A stretch of DNA of 9,108 nucleotides from Caldilineaceae bacterium (GTDB lineage Bacteria > Chloroflexota > Anaerolineae > Caldilineales > Caldilineaceae): positions 1 to 9,108 of the forward strand of contig JAAUPU010000061.1 of the NCBI GenBank assembly GCA_012032975.1. The letters are read 5' to 3'. The first letter of the stretch is position 1, and every line of letters starts with the position of its first letter. The position numbers were made by a program, and so were the translations under genes. The notes beneath the pieces are model-generated. The model was not told the origin of the DNA, did not search any database, and saw only the letters and a list, made by a program, of their open reading frames with translations. This document shows, piece by piece, positions 1-6,970 of the stretch.

Positions 1-66
1 TTTGGGCGGCGGATTGCCAGAGCGGTGCGGCGCAAGACAGGTCAGATAGGGCAGGGCATTGGATAG
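1..66 (+). CDS. Possible 3' end of an upstream gene (partial)
   Basis: Frame 1 is open from the window edge to a TAG at 64-66 and would encode a short basic tail beginning FGRRIARAVRRKTGQ. An Arg/Lys-rich C-terminus is common in glycosyltransferases and would fit the neighbourhood. Twenty-one codons are too few to identify a family, and a second frame is also open through this stretch, so the call rests mainly on position and composition. Confidence 0.25.
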   Translation, partial: FGRRIARAVRRKTGQIGQGIG

Positions 67-82
67 CAGCCGGTCTCAACTT

Positions 83-111
83 CTGCCGCTATCCGTTCCG
101 TATAGTACAAT
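83..111 (+). promoter_or_regulatory. Weak candidate sigma70-type promoter ahead of the methyltransferase
   Basis: The leader contains TATAGT (101-106) overlapping TACAAT (106-111), each one mismatch from the TATAAT -10 consensus. With a 17-base spacer to TACAAT, the -35 position (83-88, CTGCCG) matches TTGACA at only three positions. This AT-richer patch is the only plausible promoter I see before the first complete gene. It lies about 70 bases upstream of the start codon. The operon could equally be transcribed from further upstream. Confidence 0.2.
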
Positions 112-166
112 CCAAGGTCGACAGAGATCGTCAGCTTCGACAGTGCGGAATCAAAATGAGTCAATT

Positions 167-174
167 GGGGAAGG
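167..174 (+). promoter_or_regulatory. Ribosome binding site of the TylF-like methyltransferase
   Basis: GGGGAAGG lies 6 bases before the ATG at 181. It supports that start over the out-of-frame ATG at 156. Confidence 0.6.
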
Positions 175-180
175 CATCAA

Positions 181-951
181 ATGAGAATCCTGGAAGATCT
201 TGGTCATCACAAAAGCAGCCACACGGCGGATGAAACGGATGTCGTCCGAGGTTTGGCGACGGCCTTTCGGACCTCGCCATTGCCGCTTGCCCATCAGCTA
301 AGCGCCTTCACGCGCCATGTTCGCCGACAGGATATCGCGCGATTTCTAGTCAAGTATGAGCTCTTCAAGCTGGTCGAGACGATCAACGGAAGCGTGGTCG
401 AATGTGGCGTCTTTGCCGGCGGCGGGCTGATGGCGTGGCATCATTTCTCATCCATTTTGGAGCCATACAACCACACGCGCAAGATTATTGGGTTCGATAC
501 ATTCGATGGTTTTCCAAGTCTACACGAGCAGGATCTAGATCGAAGCGATCACCTGTACAGAGGAGCCTTTAGCACCCACGATTCCATCGAAAGCGAACTC
601 AGCGCCCTCATCGACCTCCACGATCGCAATCGCCCCCTGGGTCACATCTCCAAGGTCGAACTCGTGGCAGGAGACGCCACCGAAACGATCCCACAGTTTG
701 TGGAAGACAACCCGCATCTCCTGTTGAGCCTCCTTTACCTCGACTTTGACCTCTATGAACCCACCAAAATAGCGCTCGAACTTCTGTTGCCGCGGGTGAC
801 GAAGGGCGGAGTGGTGGCATTCGACGAGTTGAACTGTCCTATGTTCCCAGGCGAAACCGTGGCGCTTATGGAATCGGTGGACTTACAGACGATCCAACTG
901 CATCGTTTCCCATTCGATCCGTACATCTCCTATTTTGTAGTCGGTGAATGA
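181..951 (+). CDS. TylF/MycF-like SAM-dependent sugar O-methyltransferase
   Basis: This 256-residue protein belongs to the TylF/MycF/NovP-type class I methyltransferases. Characterised members transfer a methyl group from S-adenosylmethionine to a sugar hydroxyl (macrocin, mycinamicin and novobiocin pathways) in a metal-dependent way. Visible motifs are the glycine-rich SAM loop VVECGVFAGGG (residues 72-82), the family signature GFDTFDGFP (104-112), LDFDLYEPT (187-195) with acidic residues typical of the metal site, and GGVVAFDELN (209-218). The length is normal for the family. There is no signal peptide or membrane segment, so it should be cytoplasmic. The start is set by GGGGAAGG 6 bases upstream. 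Homologues are common in polysaccharide clusters, so a glycan sugar or nucleotide sugar is a likelier target here than an antibiotic. The family is well supported; the substrate is unknown. Confidence 0.88.
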   Translation: MRILEDLGHHKSSHTADETDVVRGLATAFRTSPLPLAHQLSAFTRHVRRQDIARFLVKYELFKLVETINGSVVECGVFAGGGLMAWHHFSSILEPYNHTRKIIGFDTFDGFPSLHEQDLDRSDHLYRGAFSTHDSIESELSALIDLHDRNRPLGHISKVELVAGDATETIPQFVEDNPHLLLSLLYLDFDLYEPTKIALELLLPRVTKGGVVAFDELNCPMFPGETVALMESVDLQTIQLHRFPFDPYISYFVVGE

Positions 952-1040
952 CATCCAGGCATCGTTGGTGTTGGACCCGTATGGCTCTGTTCAGCGCTGC
1001 GGTTGGCCCCATGCGGTGAGATAGGGAGAACACGACTGTT

Positions 1041-1862
1041 ATGTTTGTTTCATCTGAACTGTATCACGAACTGGCGACCAAGATACGTGGTCACGCCTTG
1101 CACATGGTACACCACGCCAATTCGTCACACATTGGCACCTGCTTCAGCATGGCCGACCTCTTGGCCGTGCTTTATGGCCATGTTCTGCGCATCGACCCGG
1201 GTCAACCTGATTGGCCAGCGCGGGACCGCTTCATACTCAGCAAGGGACATGGCGCAGCCATCCTCTACGCGGCGTTAGCCGAACGCGGGATCTTTCCCTT
1301 GGAATGGCTCGACGATTTTTGTGATGACGGTTCCTGGTTAACCGGGCACGTGAGCCACGAAGTGCCAGGCATCGAGGTTTCGACCGGTTCACTGGGCCAT
1401 GGCTTGCCGATTGGCTGTGGCATGGCGCTGGCGGGCAAGGAAGAAGCGAACCCATTTCGTGTCTTCGTCATGCTCAGCGATGGCGAACTCAACGAAGGCT
1501 CGAACTGGGAGGCGATCCTCTTTGCCCCACAGCATCGATTGGATAACCTGACGGTAATCGTGGACTATAACAAAATTCAGAGCTTTGGATCCGTCAGCGA
1601 TGTGATGGAATTACATCCACTGGGCGATAAGTGGCGCGCCTTCCGTTGGTCCGTGCGCGAGATCGACGGCCATGACTATACGCAAATCGAGGCGGCATTA
1701 ACAGCAGTCCCATTCGAACCAGGAAGACCGAGCGTGATAATCGCCCACACGGTCAAGGGCAAGGGCGTCTCGTATATGGAAAATCAGCTTGCATGGCACT
1801 ATCGCTCTCCCAATGACGAACTCCTGGAACAGGCTTTGACAGAGATCGGGGCCGCGCCATGA
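1041..1862 (+). CDS. Transketolase, N-terminal subunit (TPP-binding half)
   Basis: This 273-residue protein matches the separate N-terminal subunit of two-gene transketolases. The enzyme moves a two-carbon ketol unit between sugars using thiamine diphosphate (TPP). Visible are SHIGTCFSMADLL (29-41), the SKGHG segment (67-71), STGSLGHGLPIG (114-125), the TPP/Mg motif region from LSDGELNEGSNWEA (145-158) to IVDYNKIQS (173-181), and the C-terminal HTVKGKGVSYMEN with a following WHY (236-254). The Asp and Asn of the TPP motif are present, but the usual first Gly of GDG is Ser146. An AGGGAG element at 1023-1028 precedes the ATG by 12 bases. The stop overlaps the start of the C-terminal subunit (ATGA at 1859), so the two are likely translationally coupled. 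Lying between a sugar methyltransferase and glycosyltransferases, it may serve sugar modification rather than central metabolism; that is inference. Confidence 0.92.
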   Translation: MFVSSELYHELATKIRGHALHMVHHANSSHIGTCFSMADLLAVLYGHVLRIDPGQPDWPARDRFILSKGHGAAILYAALAERGIFPLEWLDDFCDDGSWLTGHVSHEVPGIEVSTGSLGHGLPIGCGMALAGKEEANPFRVFVMLSDGELNEGSNWEAILFAPQHRLDNLTVIVDYNKIQSFGSVSDVMELHPLGDKWRAFRWSVREIDGHDYTQIEAALTAVPFEPGRPSVIIAHTVKGKGVSYMENQLAWHYRSPNDELLEQALTEIGAAP

Positions 1863-2815
1863 GGACCGCTTTCATCAACGAACTGTGTGAGGTCGCCGCG
1901 GAAAACGAACGTGTGTGGCTGCTCTGCGCCGACATCGGCTATTCGGTCCTGGAGCGCTTTGCCGATCGATTCCCGGATCGATTCGTCAATGTCGGTGTCG
2001 CCGAACAGAACATGACCGGCATCGCCGCGGGACTGGCCATGAGCGGCAAGATCGTCTTCACCTACTCGATTGCCAACTTCCCGACGTTGCGCTGCCTGGA
2101 ACAGATTCGCAGCGATGTCTGCTATCACAATGCCAACGTGAAGGTTGTGTCAGTAGGTGGAGGTCTTGCCTACGGACCTCAAGGATACACCCATCACGGA
2201 CTCGAAGATCTGGCGATCATGCGCAGCCTGCCCAATATGAAAGTCGTCGCGCCGGCGGATCCGGTCGAGGCGCAGCTGGCCACGCGTGCGGTTGCCACCC
2301 TTGCCGGGCCGGCCTATCTCCGGCTTGGCAAGGCCAACGAGCCAGTGGTCCATTCCGACTTGCCCAGCTTCGAGACAGGCAAAGTGGTCAAGGTGCAAGA
2401 TGGCGAGAGAGTGCTCATCGTCAGCACGGGTGGCATGCTCAAGACGGTCTTGGACGTGGGCAAGCAACTGGAAAATCAGGGTGTGAAGGCTGCCATCTGG
2501 AGTTCGCCCTGGCTCAAGCCCTTTGACGAAGCGGCGATCCGGACAGCGTTGAGCCGGTTTTCGCTGATCGTGACTGTGGAGAACGCGCAGGAGAGCGGTG
2601 GGCTGGGCAGTTGTGTGGCTGAGGTGATCGCAGAGTCCGAGTCCGGCGGGACTCGCCTGATCCGCGCTGGCGTTCCAGACACCATCCTCAAGCGCGCTTA
2701 TTCGCAAGAAGCAGGACGGTCTATGCTCGGACTAGATGCGGCGAGCCTGAGCCAGCGGGTGCTGGCTCTGCTGGAGAGCGCCCCCGATGGTGTGATGAGC
2801 AATGTTGGCCAATAG
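1859..2815 (+). CDS. Transketolase, C-terminal subunit
   Basis: This 318-residue partner of the preceding gene carries the pyrimidine-binding and C-terminal domains of transketolase. GVAEQNM (46-52) contains the conserved glutamate (Glu49) that activates the TPP aminopyrimidine. YGPQGYTHHGLEDLA (105-119) is the substrate/TPP loop, followed by MRSLPNMKVVAPADPVEA (121-138). The C-terminal domain follows with VLIVSTGGM and VTVENAQESGGLGS, as in transketolase and DXP-synthase-like proteins. Length is normal for a separate C-terminal subunit. It starts inside the last codon of the N-terminal gene (4-base overlap), as expected for equimolar subunits of one active enzyme. A one-component 1-deoxyxylulose-5-phosphate synthase is unlikely because the halves are separate and of transketolase type. 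A dedicated acyloin- or branch-forming role is possible but unproven. Confidence 0.92.
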   Translation: MRTAFINELCEVAAENERVWLLCADIGYSVLERFADRFPDRFVNVGVAEQNMTGIAAGLAMSGKIVFTYSIANFPTLRCLEQIRSDVCYHNANVKVVSVGGGLAYGPQGYTHHGLEDLAIMRSLPNMKVVAPADPVEAQLATRAVATLAGPAYLRLGKANEPVVHSDLPSFETGKVVKVQDGERVLIVSTGGMLKTVLDVGKQLENQGVKAAIWSSPWLKPFDEAAIRTALSRFSLIVTVENAQESGGLGSCVAEVIAESESGGTRLIRAGVPDTILKRAYSQEAGRSMLGLDAASLSQRVLALLESAPDGVMSNVGQ

Positions 2816-2863
2816 TCAGATGAACAGCAGGCCATTGGTCATGACAACAAAGTAGACCCGTCG

Positions 2864-3904
2864 ATGGCTACTTGGCGCAAACCGGCGGTTTCTGTGCTGC
2901 TATCTGTCTACAACGGTGAACGGTATCTACCCGCTGCGATAGAGAGCATCCTGGCCCAGACCTTTGCAGACTTTGAACTGATCGCGATTGATGACGGTTC
3001 GACCGACAGCTCCGCCACGATCTTGAGCGGCTATGCAGCAGCAGACCCGCGGGTACGCGTGCTCTCTCATCAGGAGCGATGGGGGTTGACCCGGTCGCTC
3101 AACCAGGGCCTGTCGGAGGCGGAAGGCGAGCTTGTCGCCCGGCAGGATGCCGACGATCTCTCCTTGCCCACCCGCCTGGCACGACAGGTTGCCTGCGTCG
3201 CAGCATCGCAGCAACCGCTGCTCGTCGCCACCGGCAGCGAGAAGATCGATGCAGGTGGACAGGTCACCAGTCGTCATCCATTGACGGCGCCGTCGGTGTT
3301 GCTGCGCTGGCAATTGCTCTTCAACAACCAATTTTGCCATTCGTCGGTTCTCTTCTCCAGGAAAGCGGTTGCCGAACTAGGCGGCTATGACGAAACGACT
3401 GCCTACGCGCAAGATTTCGAGCTCTGGTCGCGCTTGACCCGGTTGGGTGGGCTTGTAGCGATCCCCGACGTACTCGTTCAATGGCGACAGCATCCGCACA
3501 ACATCACCGCACACCATCAGGAAACGCAAGAACAGGTTGTGAATCGAGTCGTCGCCCGGAGCGTTCGCGAGGTGGTCGGAAATTCCATTTCAGATTCTGA
3601 AGCCGCGACGCTGCGCCTGGCAGTGCGGCGCAAACAGCTTGACGTAACCAACGATTTGCTGGCGGTGGCGGTGTTGCTAAACAGATTTTGTCTGCGTATT
3701 TGCGACCGGTGGGCACTCCAGCCACACGAGCGGAAGCTGATTCAACTGGAATGTGGTCAGACGCTTCAGCATATCGCAAGTACGCTGGCCCGAAGTCGTC
3801 GCAACGAAGCTTTACGTGTGCTAAGAATGTCCGTAGCAACGGCTCCGCCCCTGTGGAGCCGTCGTACCACCTACTCCTGTGCGGCAAGGGTACTTCTGGG
3901 TTGA
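2864..3904 (+). CDS. GT2 family glycosyltransferase (A)
   Basis: This 346-residue protein has a GT-A fold, family 2 N-terminus: VSVLLSVYNGERYL (9-22) for nucleotide-sugar binding, AIDDGSTDSS (41-50), the RQDADD segment (93-98) as the DXD-type metal site, and AQDFELWSRL (182-191), which carries the acidic catalytic-base region. The C-terminal third is basic and not recognisable; it may set acceptor specificity. No clear membrane helix is seen. The gene follows the transketolase by 48 bases. There is no strong ribosome site before ATG 2864, and GTAGAC is the nearest weak element. The last codons include a perfect 8-bp inverted repeat (3839-3862). The family is secure; donor and acceptor sugars cannot be read from sequence. 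Confidence 0.88.
   Translation: MATWRKPAVSVLLSVYNGERYLPAAIESILAQTFADFELIAIDDGSTDSSATILSGYAAADPRVRVLSHQERWGLTRSLNQGLSEAEGELVARQDADDLSLPTRLARQVACVAASQQPLLVATGSEKIDAGGQVTSRHPLTAPSVLLRWQLLFNNQFCHSSVLFSRKAVAELGGYDETTAYAQDFELWSRLTRLGGLVAIPDVLVQWRQHPHNITAHHQETQEQVVNRVVARSVREVVGNSISDSEAATLRLAVRRKQLDVTNDLLAVAVLLNRFCLRICDRWALQPHERKLIQLECGQTLQHIASTLARSRRNEALRVLRMSVATAPPLWSRRTTYSCAARVLLG
3839..3862. repeat. Perfect 8-bp inverted repeat near the end of glycosyltransferase A
   Basis: ACGGCTCC (3839-3846) and GGAGCCGT (3855-3862) are exact reverse complements with an 8-base loop. The RNA hairpin would sit about 40 bases before the stop of the upstream gene and about 54 bases before the next start. No U-tract follows, so it is not a standard intrinsic terminator. 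It could affect processing or translation of the next gene, or be chance. Confidence 0.45.
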
Positions 3905-3915
3905 ATCGCCCACTG

Positions 3916-4911
3916 ATGGACGAAGACATGAAGCCTGAAATATCTGTCATTATTTGCACCCATGACCGGCCTCAACCTCTGGCAGCGGCGTTGGAGACGT
4001 TGGCACAACAACGTATCGACCTTTGCCAGGTTGAGGTGATCGTCGTCGAGAACTCGACGTCGCCTGCCAGCACCGAGCGCCTGGTTGACAACTTCCAGCC
4101 TCTGCTGGCAAATCTCCGTTGTCTTCATGAACCCCGCACCGGCCTCTCTCATGCCCGCAATCGAGGCTGGCGCGCAGCACAGGCGGCCTACGTCGCTTAC
4201 GTGGACGACGATTGTAAAGTACCTCCCCAATGGTTGAAGGTCGCACGACAGATCATCGTGGAGCGGCAACCGGCTATTTTCGGCGGTCCATTTTTCGCCT
4301 ATTATGACAAACCAAAGGCTCTCTGGTACCGGGATGCCTATGGTTCCCGTCACTTCGGCGGCTCGCCGCGCTGTCTGGCTGACAATGAAACTTTGTTTGG
4401 CGGCAATCTCTTCGTAAACAGAACGTGCCTGGAAGCTCTCGATGGTTTTGCCATCGACCTGGGGATGAGCGGTCGGCAAATTGCCTATGGCGAAGACACG
4501 GTCTTTCAACAGGAACTGCGCAAGCGCTACCCCGACGTCTCCATCTATTATGACCCGGCCTTGTTTGTCTATCACTTGGTGCGTGCGGAGAAGATCTCGC
4601 TGAGTTGGTCGGCCCGGTCGTTCATAGCCAAGGGTCGCTTCGTCCAGATCCAGGAATCGAACGGCGCGGGCGTCCTTCCCCACGCGGATGCGAAGATCGG
4701 CATGGAAGAGGCATTGGTAAGGGCCGCCAAGTTAGCCATCGGCATTCTCTCTGACATAACGATTGGTTTGCTCACGCGTGATCGGGCAAGGTACCCTTAC
4801 TTTCAAAACTATCTCTATGAACACACGGGACAGTACTTGCGCGGCGTAGGGCGATTGTCCGCCCGGCTACAGCAACGTCGTGAGTCAGAACCCGCCAAGA
4901 GGACCGTATGA
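3916..4911 (+). CDS. GT2 family glycosyltransferase (B)
   Basis: From ATG 3916 this is a 331-residue GT-A family 2 enzyme. ISVIICTHDRPQPL (9-22) begins the nucleotide-binding fold, VEVIVVENSTS (39-49) follows, GLSHARNRGWRAA (76-88) is the loop typical of this subgroup, VDDDC (96-100) is the DXD metal site, FGGNLFVNR (161-169) is the acceptor region, and YGEDTVFQQEL (191-201) supplies the catalytic acidic residues. The frame stays open upstream to 3688, but the conserved fold starts right after 3916, and an earlier start would bury the gene in glycosyltransferase A. ATG 3928 is an equally possible start (327 residues). Neither has a good ribosome site. It ends in a 4-base overlap with glycosyltransferase C, which it resembles around the DXD site. 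Substrates are unknown. Confidence 0.85.
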   Translation: MDEDMKPEISVIICTHDRPQPLAAALETLAQQRIDLCQVEVIVVENSTSPASTERLVDNFQPLLANLRCLHEPRTGLSHARNRGWRAAQAAYVAYVDDDCKVPPQWLKVARQIIVERQPAIFGGPFFAYYDKPKALWYRDAYGSRHFGGSPRCLADNETLFGGNLFVNRTCLEALDGFAIDLGMSGRQIAYGEDTVFQQELRKRYPDVSIYYDPALFVYHLVRAEKISLSWSARSFIAKGRFVQIQESNGAGVLPHADAKIGMEEALVRAAKLAIGILSDITIGLLTRDRARYPYFQNYLYEHTGQYLRGVGRLSARLQQRRESEPAKRTV

Positions 4912-5936
4912 GAGCGCGTGCGCCCCAAATGGATTCCCAAGCAAAACATATCCAACTGCGCGACAAGATAGCGGACGCGCATGTGCCGGTCTCCGTCGTG
5001 GTGCTTACCCGCAACAGAGCGCCTTCCTTGGCGCGCACCTTGGCCGCAGTGCGCGCACAGAGCTATCTAGACTTCGAGATCGTGGTGGTGGACAACGGTT
5101 CCACTGACCAGACCGCGGACGTGGCCCGCGCCTATCGCGCACGCCGCATCGAGGTGGATCCTCGTTTTGGGATCGGTCACTGCCGCGGCGTTGGCGTCAA
5201 CGCCGCGCAAGGCGAACTGATCGCGTTCTGCGATGACGATTGCGTCCCAAGCCGAGATTGGCTGGCAGCGCTCGTTGCGCGCATGACGGAGGATGCACGG
5301 ATCGCGCTCGTCGGTGGCAAGGTCATCAACATCGGCTTCACCGGCTATCGGCGTTTCAAGGGCCGCACGAAACTGGCGCGCAACGGTGGATTGAACTATG
5401 CCCACAGCGACGAAGAGACCGAGTTCTACGGCAACATGAACGTAGCCATGCGCCGCCAGACCATCCTGGAGATTGGCGGCTACGACCCATTTCTCACGGT
5501 CCTGGAAGAGATCGACCTGGCCACGCGCGTGCGGCGTAGCGGATACCGGGTGGAGTATGAGCCGCTTGCCGTGCTGGAACATCACAACGCGGGCGTTTTC
5601 TTCAAGAGCCGGCGCTTTTTCTATGGCGTTCAGCTGATGCGTCTCTATTTTTATGTCAAGCACCATCGGCCAGAGAGTTCGGGAGGATGGCTAGAATTTG
5701 CCAGGTACGAAATGGGACTGCTGGTACGTGATCTCATTCGGGTCGCGCGCTCCTTTGGCGCCGCCCTGCTCCACGCAAAGCCAGAGCGATTGCCGATCAT
5801 CGGCGTCGAACTATTCAATCTGTTCAGCGCGCGGCTGGCCTTGCCCTGGCTTCTGTATCAAGCGCAAAAGCGCGCCAATTGGGAGCGCACCATGGTCGAC
5901 GCACAGGCAGCCCTCCAGCCAGACAGCTCCTCATGA
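4908..5936 (+). CDS. GT2 family glycosyltransferase (C)
   Basis: This 342-residue GT-A family 2 enzyme shows VPVSVVVLTRNRAPSL (26-41), FEIVVVDNGSTDQT (56-69), CDDDC (108-112) as the metal-binding DXD site, FYGNMNVAMRRQ (173-184), and EEIDLATRVRRSGY (200-213) as the catalytic acidic segment followed by the conserved LEHHNAG. AAGAGGA (4897-4903) lies 4 bases before ATG 4908, and the start overlaps the previous stop as ATGA, indicating translational coupling; ATG 4929 is an alternative. The C-terminal half has hydrophobic stretches but no clear transmembrane helix. It probably adds the sugar after glycosyltransferase B in the same chain, an inference from order and coupling. It is the last intact gene in the window. 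Confidence 0.88.
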   Translation: MRARAPQMDSQAKHIQLRDKIADAHVPVSVVVLTRNRAPSLARTLAAVRAQSYLDFEIVVVDNGSTDQTADVARAYRARRIEVDPRFGIGHCRGVGVNAAQGELIAFCDDDCVPSRDWLAALVARMTEDARIALVGGKVINIGFTGYRRFKGRTKLARNGGLNYAHSDEETEFYGNMNVAMRRQTILEIGGYDPFLTVLEEIDLATRVRRSGYRVEYEPLAVLEHHNAGVFFKSRRFFYGVQLMRLYFYVKHHRPESSGGWLEFARYEMGLLVRDLIRVARSFGAALLHAKPERLPIIGVELFNLFSARLALPWLLYQAQKRANWERTMVDAQAALQPDSSS

Positions 5937-6034
5937 ACGATACAACTCTGGTCAAATCTATGGGGATTGGATGGGCAGACATCGGTGTGCGGCTATTCGT
6001 GATCCGCGGCGCAGCCCGGAGCGAAGATGACTAA
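5933..6034 (+). CDS. Small ORF of unknown function, coupled to glycosyltransferase C
   Basis: ATG 5933 overlaps the stop of the previous gene as ATGA and opens a 33-codon frame ending in TAA at 6032-6034. The product begins MNDTTLVKSMGIGWADIG and ends with several acidic residues. I recognise no family. Because the overlap matches the junctions at 1859, 4908 and 6967, it may be genuinely translated. It could also be the remains of a longer gene shortened by the indels that appear from about 6100 onward, or coincidence. Confidence 0.3.
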   Translation: MNDTTLVKSMGIGWADIGVRLFVIRGAARSEDD

Positions 6035-6049
6035 AGGACCAGTGGCAGC

Positions 6050-6970
6050 ATGAGGAAGACCGTTGTCTTTATGGTAGGAGCGGGTCATTGTGGCTCAACG
6101 CTGCTAGCCCTGATTTGGGCAGCCATTCCAGAGCGTTCGCCCTGGGCGAGCTTCACGCTTTCCAGAACAAGATGTCGAATGGCCGGTTGACCGAGGCTGT
6201 CTGCCAGCTTTGCAGCGACGAATGCGAATTCTGGTCCAGCCCGGAACTCTCCGCGACATTACAGTCCTATTTCGCCTGGGCAGGCCATTCCAATCGGCTC
6301 AAACAGCAGATCTACGGTCGGGTTGGCAGTTTCAATCTAAATCTCTATGCGACGCTCATGGAAAATCCGGCGCCGATCTGCTGGTCGATTCTAGCAAGGA
6401 CATGTGGTGGATCCGTCGCCAACTGCGGCCAAAATGGCAATGGCGATCGATGCGACCATTTCTGATCTTTATGGCCCGCGTGGGAGGGCAGTCGTCAACT
6501 CTTATCGTCGCAAATACACCGACCGAAGCGTCGAGAAATTGGCGACCGAATGGGCAGACTCGACTGTCAAAATGGAGCAATTTTACCACTCTTTCCCGGA
6601 GAGTGATCGAGCACTGGTTTCCTATGAACGGCTGACCACAAACCCGGCCGCGACGGTCCGAGCTTTGTGCGAACAGCTTGAAATGCCGTTCGAGGATGGC
6701 ATGCTTGAATATTGGCGTCACGAGCATCATCTGCTCTATGGCAACGCGGGCACCCGGTCCTTAATCCAGAAGTACCGCGGTCAAGCCACAGGCTATGCCG
6801 ACCATGCCTTCTATGCAGAAACAGGCCTGGATATTCAGCCCGACTTCCGATGGCGGCAAGAACTGGATGCCCAACAGTTGGCCGAGTTTGAGCGCGTTGC
6901 CGGTGAGCGCAACCGACCCTATGCCTTTGATGAAGATATGGCCGACCTGGGCGAACCAGAGAGCGCATGA
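6050..6970 (+). pseudogene. PAPS-dependent sulfotransferase, broken by three frameshifts
   Basis: Joining three frames gives a complete sulfotransferase of about 307 residues. It would transfer sulfate from PAPS to a hydroxyl, here presumably of the glycan. ATG 6050 begins MRKTVVFMVGAGHCGSTLL, the 5'-phosphosulfate-binding loop. After a missing base at 6113-6117 the frame continues GSHSRAFALGELHAFQ and CQLCSDECEFW. After a second at 6361-6366 it gives LLVDSSKDMWW and FLIFMAR. After a third at 6479-6484 it gives GRAVVNSYRRKY, the 3'-phosphate-binding motif, and runs cleanly to TGA 6968-6970. All three changes behave as one-base losses, plausibly in TTT, AAAA and GGG runs. Every family motif survives, so the gene may be intact in the organism. 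AAAGGA (6033-6038) is a possible ribosome site. Its end overlaps the next start (ATGA). Confidence 0.82.

Noticed and set aside
156..233. 25-codon upstream ORF overlapping the methyltransferase start
   Set aside because: It has no ribosome binding site of its own and no known leader-peptide pattern, so it is probably chance.
952..1040. Intrinsic terminator or separate gene between the methyltransferase and transketolase
   Set aside because: No stem followed by a T-run and no conserved coding frame; only the AGGGAG ribosome site is evident.
1915..2526. Plus-strand open frame inside the transketolase C-terminal gene
   Set aside because: Out-of-frame Arg/Gln-rich translation of a well-supported transketolase subunit.
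3688..3915. N-terminal extension of glycosyltransferase B
   Set aside because: The added 76 residues overlap glycosyltransferase A and show no conserved sequence; the GT-A fold begins at 3916-3928.
3871..4683. Long minus-strand open frame (about 270 codons) opposite glycosyltransferase B
   Set aside because: It lies opposite a clear GT2 gene with intact motifs, has no recognisable domain, and reflects the base composition of the coding strand.
5067..5666. Minus-strand open frame (about 199 codons) opposite glycosyltransferase C
   Set aside because: Shadow of the GT2 gene; no family motif and no independent start signal.
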